DNA of 64,000 bases from Apium graveolens (Eukaryota; Streptophyta; Magnoliopsida; Apiales; Apiaceae): NCBI RefSeq assembly GCF_009905375.1, contig NC_133652.1:123773205-123837204 (forward strand). The letters run 5' to 3'. Positions 35,781 to 48,420 of the stretch are shown one piece after another. The position numbers and the translations under genes were made by a program. Every line of letters starts with the position of its first letter. Within the stretch, counting starts at the first letter, position 1. The notes beneath the pieces were generated by a model that saw only the letters and a program-made list of their open reading frames with translations, made no database searches and was not told the DNA's origin.

Positions 35781-37200
35781 TTTAAAGAAGTCAATATATT
35801 CAATCTTTCTTTCCGGCTCATTGCATCTGCCACGATGTTCGCTTTTCCTGGATGATAGTTGATTGTAACATCATAGTCCTTAATTAACTCTAGTCATCGT
35901 CGTTGTCTCATGTTAAGTTCCTTCTGCGTAAAGATATACTTTAGACTCTTATGATCCGTGTAAACTTCACATTTTTCGCCGTAAAGATAGTGTCTCCAAA
36001 GTTTCAGTGCGAATACGATTGCTGCTAGTTCCAGATCATGCGTAGGATATTTCTATTCATGAGGTTTTAATTGTCTAGAAGCATATGTAATTACATTACC
36101 ATGCTGCATCAATACACATCCCAGTCCTCGATATGAAGCATCGCTGTAAATGACAAAATCTCCTTGCACATCTAGTAACACAAGTACCGATACAGTTACT
36201 AATCGATTCTTTAGTTCTTGAAAACTCTCTTCACACTTGTCATCCCATACGAACTTTTCATTCTTTCGAGTGAACTTGGTTAGTGGCATAGCTATTTTTG
36301 CAAAATCCTTAACAAATCTTCTATAATAACCTGCCAATCCCAAGAAACTTCGGACATCTATCAGTGTCTTGGGTCTTTCCCAATTTAATACCACTTCAAT
36401 CTTGTCTGGATTAACTTTAATTCATTCCATGTTGATGATATGGCCCAAAAATTATACTTCTTTCAACCAAAATTCGCATTTCGAGAACTTCGCATAAAGT
36501 TGTTCCTTTCTTAAAATTTCCAAAGCAATTCTTAAATGATCGGCATGTTCTCCTTCAGTCTTCGAGTAAATCAAGATGTTATCGATAAATACAATCACAA
36601 ACTTATCCAATACCTCTTGATTACCTTGTTCATTAAGTCCATGAATGTTGTTGGTACGTTGATCAAACCAAATGCCATTACGAGAAATTCATAATGTCCA
36701 TATATGGTACGAAAAGCAGTCTTGGGAATATCTTCAGCCTTGATCTTCAATTGATGGTATCCAGATCTTAAGTCTATCTTGGAAAGCCATGCGGCTCCTT
36801 TCAGTTGATCAAACAAATTGTCAATTCGTGACAAAAGATATTTATTCTTGATAGTCAGCTTATTTAGTTCCCGATAATCGATACATAGTCTCATGCTGCC
36901 ATCTTTTTTCTTCACAAACAATACCGGTGCACCCCATGATGATACACTAGGTCTTATAATTCATCTATCCAGAAGATCTTGTAATTACGTTGACAATTCC
37001 TTCATTTTAATCGGTGCCATCTGATATGTAGTTTTTGAAACTGATTCCGTACCTGGTGCTAAATCGATAGTAAACTCAATTTCTCGGTCCGGCGGCAATC
37101 CTGGAAGTTCATCTAGAAAAATGTCAGGAAATTCACATACAACTGGAATGTCTTTTATCTTTGGAATTTCCTTTTCAGTATCCAATACATAGGCTAGATA
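35781..37200 (-). pseudogene. Reverse transcriptase and RNase H of element D
   Basis: RT motifs [27 protein letters not shown] and MAFGL are present, but the catalytic pair reads FIDNILIYS: the second Asp is Asn (codon 36578-36580). RNase H shows [27 protein letters not shown] and ADAMSR. Stops include TAG near 36054 (CAG in B) and TGA near 35896 (TGG in B). Non-functional by several criteria. Confidence 0.88.
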
Positions 37201-38816
37201 AACTTCACTTCCTTGTCATAACAATTGTTTAGTCTGCATCATTGTCAGGAATTTCTTTCGCTGTTTCTCGCCTCTAAACATTACCGTTGCATTTTTCGCA
37301 GTTCAAAGTTTTACTTTCTTATTCGCACAATCAATCTAAGCATTATGAAAAGCTAACCGATCCATTTCTAAAATAACATCAAACTCTCCTAACTTGAAAG
37401 GAATCAAGTCCACAGAGAAATGATGTCCGTCTATATCGATATCACACTTAGGACATACTCGATTTATAGGAACTTGGTCGTCATTCGCTAATTTTATAAT
37501 TAATATCTCGCCCAACCGTTCAACTTTGCAACATATCTTATCAATGAATTCTTCATAAATAAAAGACCTTGTAGCTCCAGAATCTATGATTACTTTGCAT
37601 CTACTGAGTTCACAGAAAGCATATCTGCAGTCACACTAGGACTCTGCACTAGTTCTTTCATTATCATATTAAAAGCTCTCACTCTAGGATGATTAGGCTG
37701 TGGTTGCGGAGGTAATTCTAATACTTTCGGAACACTAGCTGCCATAGCTGGTCCTCTGCAATCCCTGGCTACATGTCCTTTCTTTTCACACTGGAAATAA
37801 GTAATCTTTGTTCTTTCTGCAGGACATTCGTTAGAGTAGTGCCCTTTCTGTTTGCATCTGAAGCATGTCACATTTGCCTTGATATAGACACCCGTATGTT
37901 TCTGACCACATGTTTTGCAGTACGGTAGTAGGGGTCTGATAATTCCCTGATGATTGAGAGCTTGGAAACGATTACATGTTTTCTGGTTGCCTTGTCCAAT
38001 CCTTTTAAAATTCATATTTAGCCGGGCTTGAAATCCTGGCTTCCTGTTAGAACGGTTCTGAAAATTTTACTATCCATTTTCCTTTTGGGACATTCTACTT
38101 TCCCATTCAATAATCATGGTTTTCTGAACCACGGCGGTATAGGTCGTCAATTCAAAAACTACAACTCGGTTGTGAATCCATGGTTGTAATCCATGTTGGT
38201 ATCTCTTGGCCCGTTTCTCTTCGGTATCCACTTGCTCCAGAACAAACCTATCCAATTCAGTAAACTTGGCTTCATATTCCGTCACTGGCATATTCCCTTG
38301 TTTCAGTTCCAAGAACTTGATTTCCATCTGGTTCTTCATATAGCGAGGCAAATACTTCTCCAGAAATAATTCCGTAAACCTATCCCAGGTCACAATGTCT
38401 TCACCCTCTAAAGCTTTCTTGGATTCTCACCAATAATTTGCTTCCCCTTTCAAGAAGTAGCTAGCAAAATTAGTTTTCTGGTCCTCACCAACTTTCACAA
38501 GCGCAAACGCTTTCTCCATTTCTTTCAATCAAGCCCTTGCTTTGGTAGGATCTGTTGTACCCTCAAACTCTGGAGGCTTAACTGACTGAAACTGCTTAAA
38601 GGTAATAACAGGCACAACTTGTGGTAACTGAGGTTCAGGATGATGTGGCTGCTGTAACATCTGTTGCCGAATTTGTTGTTGCTGTTGTTGCATTTGTTGC
38701 TGCATCATTACCATATATTGTTGCATCAGATAGAACATTTGGTTCATAGTATCATTAGTCTGTCCCTCGGAGTTGCTGTTGGAGGTTTCAGTTCTGGTCT
38801 TTCTTTTTGGTGCCAT
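37201..38816 (-). pseudogene. gag and protease of element D
   Basis: ATG 38816 starts MAPKRKTRTETS, co-linear with B. Stops at Trp positions near 38530 and 38428 (TGA for TGG). The first zinc knuckle CFRCKQKGHYSNEC is intact; the second has lost its first Cys (YFQC for CFRC). The protease has IDSGATRSFIY and then DVILEMD, where B has DVILGMD. Otherwise the order is as in B. Confidence 0.87.
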
Positions 38817-39326
38817 TTTTCTGGTAATAAAACAATGATTCTTTTTAATGATTTGCTAAACAGTTGATAATAGGTACATAAACAATTTGTCTAGTATAAA
38901 AAAAGTTAAACATTGGATAATGGAAAGAAAATAATTTGGCTAATATTAAAACAAGGAATTTAAATAATTTGAAATTTAAACAAAAATGGTTTTAAAATTT
39001 TGAATGATAATGCTCATACATTGTTTTTAAATTAAATAGAATTTAAAATATGGGAAACTTTAAAACAATAAAATGAATGTAAATGCTGTAAAGATTGGAA
39101 TTTAAATAAATAAAAAGAAAAAGTTGAAAAAGTTTATTTTATATATGACACCAGCCTCAGGTGTAAGTGCTTGGTACAAAAAGTCCACGTCAGACCTGTC
39201 ATGGCTACTGCTGATATAAGTCAAAACTAGATACTACAAACATACATAACTAACCATGTTATACTATGTTGCCTCTATCTACATATGTCACAGATAATAC
39301 AATAACTAGTCTCCAGCTGTCAAACC
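38817..39326 (-). other. Spacer between extra ORF and gag in element D
   Basis: AT-rich, no reading frame; corresponds to 15429-15930 in B. Confidence 0.5.
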
Positions 39327-40055
39327 TCAAAACCCTGGCGGAATGCGCCTCAACTCATCACGAAGTATCTCGATAACCGACTATGCCAAATGGGTAGCTC
39401 TATGATACTCTACATAGGAATGCGGCCCATCATGCATCAAAGCATCTAACTCAAGAGTGGCATTATACACTGTTGACTGAAGTCTTTGCCTCATCATGTA
39501 GTCTGGCTGAAGTGCAACTAACGGTCCTTGATCTCTCTGGTCAAACAAACTCATGATCTCCCTGCACTGAGATCTCCAATACTCAACATCCTCTCTCAAA
39601 ACACTGTACTCATGATATGGTACCATGTGTGGCGCTGCAACCTGTCCCACAGACTCCTGTGATGGAACTCTAGGTATTCCTGACATGCCCTACTGTGACA
39701 AACCCAACTGTAATCCCACATCTTGCTCATCCATGCCCTCAACCGGGGCCATATTGAACACCTCTGGCTCTAGAGCGTACACAGGCAAAGAAGGCAACAC
39801 TACTAGTGGAATCTCTGGCTCAATCTCTTGGATAAACTGATACTCTACGGAAGGAGGTGGAAGCATCAGCTCAAATAACTCTAATGGATCAAGCATCTCT
39901 ACTGGATCTGATATCTGCTCTAGAGATGGTTGTGTTGGCTCCTGAGGTAGTGTTGGTGGTGGTGGAAGTGGTGGAAACATCTGTGCTGACACTGGTGGTA
40001 TAGCTGGTGCGGCTGGTCCAGTCACCATCCTCTCGGATGACGCTGATGATGCCAT
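39327..40055 (-). pseudogene. Proline-rich extra ORF upstream of gag in element D
   Basis: ATG 40055 (MASSASSER) to TGA 39327 in one frame, 243 codons, with two stops: TAG 39687-39689 (B has CAG) and TAG near 39378 (B has CAG). The Pro-rich half has PPLPPPPTLP; the helical half has PYHEYSVLREDVEYW, FDQRDQG and the closing LRRIPPGF. Length and both halves agree with the B copy. The region around the start codon is duplicated 91 bases further out (40097-40187). Confidence 0.7.
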
Positions 40056-40187
40056 CTGACAAGAAAAGAGAAAGATCACTTAGCAATCCTAAAACCGGTG
40101 CGGCTGGTCCAGTCACCGTCCTCTCGGATGACGCTGATGATGCCATCTGACAATATCATAAGGAAAGAGAAAGATCACTTAGCAATC
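40006..40187 (-). repeat. Tandem duplication of ~91 bp over the extra-ORF start in D
   Basis: GGTGCGGCTGGTCCAGTCAC occurs at 40006 and again at 40097, and the following sequence including CTCTCGGATGACGCTGATG and the downstream GATCACTTAGCAATCC matches in both copies with small differences. The outer copy has its own ATG followed by a short frame. Element B has one copy. Confidence 0.85.
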
Positions 40188-40308
40188 CTAAAACTTATAC
40201 CTTCCTAACCTAGACTTATCTAAACCCTAACACTCCTATTCCTATCTTATGTGTTCTTCATATCTTATCTTAATCCTAATGTTCTTGTTTTCAAGAACCT
40301 AACCTACA

Positions 40309-40320
40309 GCTCTGATACAA
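40309..40320 (-). other. Primer-binding site of element D
   Basis: GCTCTGATACAA on plus; the perfect iMet site would end in CCA. It lies a few bases from the LTR edge at 40326. Confidence 0.7.
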
Positions 40321-40325
40321 AAACT

Positions 40326-43300
40326 TGTAACACCCTCCAAACCCGGGGTATAAGTCTGGGGGTTACTAGCTAATCACCAAACCTGTACGACCTGTATAAC
40401 AATTAAACAAATATATATTTAAACCCCTTTTATACTAACCAGGATCTTTTTAGGTTGAAGTATGAAAACAAGATCCACAATCTAACTTTATTACAAACCA
40501 AATTTAAAATCTTACAAACTCTCTTTATTACAACCCATTGTCTAGCAAGTTTTAAACTACTTTTTTCTCAATTATTCAAGCACACACATAAACTATCTAC
40601 ACTACACCTGCCCAGGCAACTCAAAGCTTTCTTTCTGGATTGGAATCAACACCTTGGGTATGAGAAGGTTCCGCGGCTTGACTCGTTTCTTTACCACTCG
40701 AGTCCTGATATGTTTCATTTTCCTTCTTAACTGAAAACAATAAGGTGAATAATAACAAGAAAGGGGTGAGCCATAAGTTACTCAACAAGTCCGCCACATA
40801 TAAACAGTGTTATATTAAGTTAAATATACAGGTAATTTGGTTACATCTGCAAAGATATAACCTCGCGAGAAAAGAACGAAGGTCACTATCAGCGAATATC
40901 TAACAAACTAATATGGATACAAGTTCACACATATATCCTGCTAATCATCTAGGATACAGTGCAGATCCATACCTTAATGTATAGATCCATTCGGGTACCC
41001 AGGCTCCACGGCCCAACACAAGGATCCGGTTAACTCCCGGTCCTTAGGATCAACTGTAAACCTGATCCCAATAGTCACCATCCAGTCCGTAGAGGAGCAA
41101 CCAGAATAATCGGTATGCTTTGATATATTCCAACACCAGAATATATAAAAATATATGTATATGTGTATAACTATTGGAATATGAATAGGGGATTCAACGA
41201 ATTTGGAGAAATCAGGAATCGAAATGAAATATGAACTAAGGAATAATAATTGTGTATCAGTGTTTATGAACAGGAATCATAAATGTGCAATTCTGATAAG
41301 AATCTGAAGTAATTTCACTATTCTGAAATTAGAATTGGGGAAAAACTTGCCTTTTACGCGATCTACTCCAAGTACTTCACCGTCTTCTATCACCAACTCG
41401 ACTCGCCTCTTTAGCTTTGCTTCTATCAAAGAAATAGACTTATTTAGTCATTTCACATCTCACTCGCGTCTTAAACCGACTTCACATAGCCCTTATCGTC
41501 TACTCATACGCGTATTACTAACTCGTATACTAATTATTAGCAGATAAGACTCAATTAACCATATAATTCACATCAGCACATGAATCACATAGTTATTCTA
41601 GGTTTAAAATAATTTTTAGAATCGAAATCGACTCGCTATTCGCTTAACTAAACAATATCTGGTTCATTTTTTATTTTTCGATATTTATTGGACTCGTCTT
41701 TATACGCAATAAGGCTCACAAGTAATTAAATATCGAAAGTCGACTCACTTCTAAAAGAAATTGGGATTTAACACTATCTTTAGTGAAAACAGATCATTTT
41801 TCTGAGTCAAAGGACTTTCGTTTTGCTCAAATCGGATAAACGGTTTAATTATTATTCGATAAATACAGATAAATTAATTTATTATTCAATATAAATAATT
41901 ATTACTAATTATTAAATCCAAAAAAAATATTTTTAAATAATGTTTTGGGAAAAATCAGAATTAAAAATAATTTTTCCATAATTTTTGGAATTAAAATGAA
42001 TTTATTATGATTTATTGAAATAATTGGATTAATTATAAAAATAATTAATCATTTTTAAATAAATTACAAATACTTAAAGAAATAAGTAATTCTTATTTTT
42101 AAAAAATATTTTAGAATTATTTATAATATAAATCAATTAATTAAATAATTAATTAATCAATTTATAAAATAAATAAAAACTGATTTTATAATTAATAAAA
42201 ATAAAAATAATTTTTCAGAAACATATGTGAGAAACCAATCTCTGACAAAAATGGATCAAAACCGGGTAATCTAAACGGGTCAACCGGGTCAATTTCCGGG
42301 TCATGAAGAACATGACTGGAAAATTCCCAGAATCCGGCCACCGGTCAGCCTAAATCAGGCCAAAAACAACATCGTTTGATGTAGTTTTTACAGGATTTCA
42401 ATTCCAAATCACTACAGCAGTTTATCTCCGGCCAAAACGAACCAAAAACATCCCTGAACCAACTTTTCAGGCGAAATTGATCAAAACTCCGACCAATTAT
42501 CAAAATCACTCATCTATACATGAACCTTCGATTTTAATAGCTCAAATCAAAGCTTATGAACTCTACAATCAAACCCCTAACATCTTAAGAACCAAATATT
42601 CACCAAAATCAAAAATGTATAAATCAAAAATTAAGTATAAACCCTAATAATCGAATATCACTATCCAGGAATCGTTCGTTCAATTAAATACCATGAATCA
42701 ACTGTAAACGTCACAGAGAAGCTATATTAATCATCAAATTATCCTAATAATCCTAGAATCAAAAAGACCATATTCGAACATAAACCCTAGAAATCGAAAA
42801 TCAAAATATACGAACTAAAACTTGAAATTGATGGTAAAAACAGAAAGAACAGATCAAAACCTTTGATTTGAGTATTAGAATCACTTGATTTGGTGCAGAA
42901 AATCGATCAAAATCTCTGGTTAATTCTTCGACCCGATTCTGACAAACCCGACCCGACTACAGAGAATTTTTGATAATTTTTTGATTTTTAATAATTAATT
43001 AATAATAATTAAATAAAAATTAGGCTATTTATAGTAGGTAAAATAATACTCCTAATTAAAATTAAGGCCCTAATTATACATATTTTAAAATTAATTGGCC
43101 CCTAATTTTATAATTTTTGAGTATTAAATTATAATTTTTAAATAATTAATATATACAATTTATATGCCAAAAATTTCCAAAAATTGTGAATAATTCAAAA
43201 ATGAAAAGAAATGGTATAATGAAAGTCCTATAATTTTATAAAAATAAAAAATATGATTTTTGTGGGGGTTTTTAACACCCAATGGGGCCCAGAAAAGTCA

Positions 43301-43615
43301 TTTTTCGCGAAACCACAAAATTTATAAAATATCTAGATGTTCAAAATAACGCGATGGTATAAGCCGTTCTAAGAAAAATAAGGCCAATTATTTTATTTAA
43401 AATATCAACTATTAAATCATAGTTCGGGCCGTATAACTTTTGATACAAAGGCTTTAAATACGAAATAAAATATCTGAAAAATACCCGGATAATACAGAAT
43501 ATACATAGCACGTAACAATTAGGATTTTATAACTAATTACACATAAATGACATCATAAAACACTTAATTTATATTTATTACGATATAATACAAGCATAAT
43601 TTCCTAGTCGTTACA
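40326..43615 (-). repeat. 5' LTR of element D (complete)
   Basis: 3290 bases, TGTAACACCC on the left and CTAGTCGTTACA on the right in plus orientation. Same architecture as the B LTR: TATA box near one end (43026-43033), GGCCGGAG-type sequence, AT-rich core, and an ORF of 38 codons near the inner edge. Confidence 0.93.
40602..40718 (-). CDS. 38-codon ORF inside the 5' LTR of D
   Basis: ATG 40716-40718, stop TAG 40602-40604. Starts MKHIRTRVVKKRVKP and contains LIPKVLIPIQKESFELP; it aligns without gaps with the B copies and is two or three codons shorter because GAG became TAG. A TTTTCAG intron-acceptor-like stretch is also kept just upstream. Function unknown. Confidence 0.4.
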   Translation of the reverse strand: MKHIRTRVVKKRVKPRNLLIPKVLIPIQKESFELPGQV

Positions 43616-44014
43616 TTTTTGGTTCATAAAACTATATATTACTATTTAGTAAAAAATATTATTCTAGTAGATGGCTGAAAGAGCGTCCAAGTTTGTCTCA
43701 GTTTCATGACTCAAACTGAAACCATGTTTCATTTTCGTGTGTTTTCATTTTATATACTTGATATTTTCATCACCAACAAACTTGGTCTTGAATTTTATCT
43801 GGAGGGGGTAAGCCTGTAGTTGCTTTTGGGTTTAAAATATAAATAAATATGCCGAATATTATTAAGGAGAATGGAGAAATTAAGGTATAATCTTAATGAA
43901 TTTGCTGAGTGAATCTATGATTACTTATTATTGATTGACATTTTCTATGACGATATCTTGAATAGATACAAGTAGAACATTTAAATATGTAACATGCGAT
44001 TAACTTGGTCATTG
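43616..44014. other. Flank between element D and the CACTA-like unit
   Basis: AT-rich, no frame of note and no match to any element in this window. The 5-mer after the D LTR is TTTTT, the other end of D being lost, so the target duplication cannot be checked. Confidence 0.4.
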
Positions 44015-44355
44015 CACTACCAAATAAATGGTCTTTAGCAACATCAAAAAAGATTGTTAAAAATGCTGAAAAATGTAGCCATAAAGCGTAAGGCAACACT
44101 TTGACCAAATTTGAGGGTGTTGGAAATTTGCATGTGGCCTTTAATGTTATACCAACATATTTTAGAAAACTATGCCAACATCTATAATATGTTGCCTTAG
44201 GGTCTTATAGCAACATTTTTTACTCAGTAGCAACAACAATACAGGTGTTGGCTTTAACTCTATGGCAACATCCTCTAGTCAATCGCAACACAATCTTGAT
44301 GTTGTCATAATTCTTATTGCAACATCTTATCAGGCTAAGGCAACATCTTTAGTGG
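44015..44355. repeat. Left subterminal GCAACAT repeat array
   Basis: Multiple copies of GCAACAT-like heptamers in both orientations spaced about 20-40 bases apart, beginning right after the CACTACC terminus. Outside this block and 49810-49895 the motif is not conspicuous. Confidence 0.65.
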
Positions 44356-44585
44356 CAATTTTTGAGGAGCTTGTTATCTAATAAAACATCATAATATTAA
44401 TTAAATTAATCCAAACATTACACGGGTCATATGCAATTCAATCAATTTAAAGAACTTTCAAAATAAATCCTTGAATATTAAAGAACTTTTAAGTTACCGA
44501 CATAAACTTTCATGTCATATCAATTTCAACTACTCTGACCTAAACGTTCTACTTAAAAAAAATTATATGCTTTAGAAACTAGCTT

Positions 44586-46193
44586 TTACAATTGATGTTC
44601 AACTGCTAAAAAGGGCAGTAATGTTCTCGAAGAAGATCGATCACCAACCAAACGAGTAGACGACATTTCTTCAATCTCTTCCTCGAAAGCAGCCCTGGAC
44701 CAAGAGAAACATGAATCTGTGGTATAAAGATGCAGAGAACCATTTACTGTCAATAATGCTCACACACTAACATCTCTCTTATATACTGTACATGGTCATT
44801 TTGCCTGACTAGCCAAACAGATTGCTCTACGTGGTCATATTTTTACATCAGTCTCCGTCGGCTTCAAATGAGATCCACTAATGATGGACTTCTGGTGCGA
44901 ACCAGATGCAACAGGCAGTTATCCAATGACCATAATTTGTTATTTGAAGATCTTTGATGCCCTGATGAACATGAATTACCAAACTACAACAAATAATGAC
45001 AATAAAGATCTAAAGCTTATTAAAGAAAGTAAAAAATGAGACTTTTTACTGGGTGCAAAATGCTGGAATTAGAAAAACTATGTGAGTAATCAACCTAAAA
45101 GCAATCACGTTTTATAACAAATGTCAATTACTAATTATCCTATATGTAAAATATCCATTGACAATTCTTAGTTCCATATATCTACAACAAGTAAAACCGT
45201 GGATGAACTTACAGAAAAAATAGTCTGCAAGCATCAAAAGTAAAGTAAATTCACTTGACATTTGATTTCACGATAAATATCTAAACTGTAGTTTAGTTTC
45301 ATAAGCAGTATGTAGGATACAGCTGATCATGAGCACCGGAGAGTGCTACCATTGAACATACATCTATACAAAAATTTATGTTTATAAAGGAGCTAACAAC
45401 ACTTGAACACCTTACCTGTGTCTGTTAGATATGCACCCACTTGAGAAAAGATAAGGTGAATTTGTAATATAAATATAATTTATAGTTGGATCTTAAAACA
45501 ATCAATGTACTACACTATTTGAGTAGTTGTAGATGTAATGTAGTGCAAAGGTAGGATGTTTGTCAATCAAAGAGAAACAATGAACAAAAGTGCAAAAATT
45601 CATCGTGCAGATTTGGATTGTCCATTAACTAATAAAACATCTTGCAGTAGTATATCAGAATTAATTGTGTATCAATATACCCTCATAGGGCCAAGTATTC
45701 CACACAAACTTCCTAGAAGAAACCTCATAAAAACCGTCATCCAAAAGCTTGTACAAATGCCAAAGAGAGTGTTAAAAATAACCTTGTAATCATCAAAAGA
45801 TATGGAGTCAAAGATTGTTAATTACCTTTATAAATTGCATGAAGTGGTATAGCAGATGATTTACCGGCTAAGCTCCTATGATTAAAATTTTGTTTCGCAA
45901 TGTTATGAGGAACTTCAGTAGCTTTTCCACTTTTTTCCTCTCTGCCTCCATGACTAGAAAGTAACTCGGGGTTTGATGGGTCAGAGAAATGATGCCTGAA
46001 GTCATGAAGTAGAAAAGTCTATGATTTTTATCATAGAATGATAAAAGAAAATATTAACAGTCCATCAATGATAATCATAATTACCTCCGTCACACTTTAT
46101 TATTCCTTAGAGAGCTGACATGAGATGAAGTGAAAACGGATGGAGGAGATGAAAAAGTAAGCGAATTAAACGTCTGAGTAATGACATTGTTTG
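44586..46193 (-). pseudogene. 3' exons of a host-type gene
   Basis: GT-AG bounded exons on the minus strand. 46193-46085 (TFNSLTFSSPPSVFTSS, one TGA where Trp would fit, phase 2 end); 45995-45826 (HHFSDPSNPELLSSHGG, then VPHNIAKQNF, no stops, phase 1 end); 45439-45416, a 24-base microexon (VGAYLTDTG), phase 1 to 1; then an exon from 44961 that continues HQRSSNNKLWSLDN and reaches TGA near 44865 unless spliced. A further open segment at 44716-44586 (SCFSWSRAAFEEEIEEM, stop TAA) could be the last exon. Phases join correctly over the first three junctions. The protein is Ser-rich with no domain I can name; probably the same gene as the exon at 48671. Confidence 0.55.
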
Positions 46194-46835
46194 CTGAAGA
46201 ACATCAGAACTCTTACACCTAGTTCCCAAACTCACAAATATACTCGTAATGCAAAAAGCAGATTATGTATGGACTCTCGCAACTACGCTACAGTAACAAA
46301 CTGGTTAACAACAGTTTCTACTTCATCCCCCACCATATTACACTTGACTACAACAAATATCATCAAATTATTTCATTAACTCCTATAATTAACTACACAA
46401 ATTGACATTATACTTCTCTAGATATCCTAAACAACACTACAATCAGTAAATTATATATGTAGACAAACACACATATTGGCATTAATCTTCAACACCATGT
46501 CCTTAAGAACCCTAAAAATCCCCCAAATTCATCCCAGAAACTCCCAATTAAAAAGCCTCAAAACATATCTTACATCAAACCACTCACAGATTCATACATT
46601 CAAGTCAACACCACTTACACACAATTAATCAAATTAATTCCACAAGCCAAAATCAACACCCAAAAAAACAAAACACCACAAAATCAAAACAATTCATCAA
46701 GTTAACAAATACCCACATCACAAAACCACTCAAATCCAATAAATCAACCACAAATTCATAATCCCATATCCCCAAATATTCAAAAAAAACACAAAACACA
46801 AACTTTAATTACCAAAAAATTAAGAAAAAATACCT

Positions 46836-46915
46836 CAACTTTGGAGAGTGTGGGAGTAAGATGGTGCTTCCCGTCAGGAGTATCCATCACAACGCAATCC
46901 CCTTTTACAATCTCA
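46836..46915 (-). pseudogene. Possible exon of the host-type gene
   Basis: Minus-strand words CVVMDTPDGKHHLTPTLSK followed by GAG|GTATTT, a good donor. The acceptor is unclear and the segment could instead be a first exon starting at MDTPDGK. Confidence 0.3.
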
Positions 46916-47393
46916 CTATCTCTCTCTTTATTCACACACTCAGCCAATCAATCATAAGCATCTGAAGTAGTGCTTGTTTACACTACAGCCAATAAGCCAT
47001 AGACATCTGAAGACTAAATAACTTTTTATAGAACATTCACTGCCTGAGGTGACTTTTATTCTATGAACATCAATGTTTTAGAAACTCTAACCAAAATCCT
47101 ATAATAAAAATACCAAGCACTATTTCAAAATACCCTGGCCTTCACTTCGGATTACTCACACACCCATAAACATTCATTCACGTATGAACATATCAAACAA
47201 AACAATGTGATACACATATCAAACAAAATCAACAGAGAAAGACATTCACACCAACACCATAAATATTAAACATGCTTTTGAGTAAAAAGATACCTGCCCC
47301 GTCTCCCCCAACAACAACCAGCTCATCGGAATAGCTTTGCCCTGCATCATTCTGAATCTTCTGACCTTGAACAGCCTTATCAGGATCACCATC

Positions 47394-47599
47394 TGTTATT
47401 CCCTAACAATACAACAAGAATTACAGAAGCGGGTTGAATATAATTCTTTCTTCTTTTTTAAGATTTAAAAACAGCCCTTAACTCGACAGATATATGTGTT
47501 TTGATTTACAAAGTGCGGAATGAAAGGATTAAATAAATCAAACACAAAGTAATAAAAACACAAGTCTTTAAAACTTTCTGGTGGATTTGAATATATCCA

Positions 47600-47639
<40 letters not shown>

Positions 47640-48420
47640 TTGAGAACTCTTTGAAGCTCAAATTGGCTCAAAGCTGCTTTACAAGTTGAACAAACAAACT
47701 ACAAAGAAATTCTTGACAAATACAGCTTTTTTACTTCTCTCCTAAAATGTGTTTACTTAGTTATTTGTTCTACTAGCTACACTTGGTTTATATATCACAA
47801 ATTTTACATGGTAATAAGACAGGATAATAAAACAAAACCTATCAAGTCTAACTTCATGCTGCTTCATTACTCTATTCCAGCATCTTTGAAAATCTTCATA
47901 ACTTGCATGGAAATGGTAATGCTTTTTTGTTCTCAATTTCCTGCTAAACAGGCTGCTACATTCATTTTGCAAACACTCGATGCATGTGACTGTGTTGTCA
48001 CCGTCAACAGATATTTGAATTTGATCATCTGTCGGGTACATGCTTGTCATCCGTCAGGTGGCTTTGTTGATCATCCGTCGGGTAGCTTTGTTGATCATCC
48101 GTCAGATAGCTATTTGACACTTGACTCCATTTCATTTATGCAGAATTAAAAGACATCTCATATTTACAATTAATCAACCTATTCTGCATATCTACTAGTA
48201 GTCAACATGACGCATATGCTCCTACAGAATCTACACAAAGGTGTTTGTAGAAATGTGCTACAATACTTATTATTACATAAGCTACTCACTCGATGGATGT
48301 CAAATCATCATCCGTCGGGACTATATTTGATCATCCATCGAGTGCTACAAAATTCACTAAGTTAAATCTACTAAGGTTTTTTGATTAATTTATCATCAAG
48401 TTCACAACATATTCCTAACA
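47394..48420 (-). repeat. Solo LTR of a SIRE-type copia, with target duplication CCATC
   Basis: 1027 bases, TGTTATTCCC...CCTAACA, flanked by CCATC at 47389-47393 and 48421-48425. No internal sequence, so it arose by LTR-LTR recombination. Same family as LTR I (63033) in the other orientation. It has CATCCGTCGGG-type repeats at about 48025-48110 and 48300-48350, a (TA)n microsatellite at about 47604-47636, and a TATA-like TATATA near 47789-47795. Confidence 0.92.
47604..47636. repeat. (TA)n microsatellite
   Basis: About 16 uninterrupted TA units inside the solo LTR; LTR I has only a short TATATATATTATATA run at the same place (about 63883-63897). Confidence 0.9.

Larger units (their letters stand above)
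31812..43615 (-). mobile_element. Element D: Tekay/Del-type Ty3/gypsy, relative of B
   Basis: Runs right to left: 5' LTR 40326-43615, primer region, extra ORF, gag, pol with chromodomain, and 3' LTR 31812-34229, which is cut by element F and lacks the part equivalent to 40326-41186. The coding layout is the same as in B but with more stops and lost catalytic residues. It is the oldest member of the B-E-F-D nest. Confidence 0.92.
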
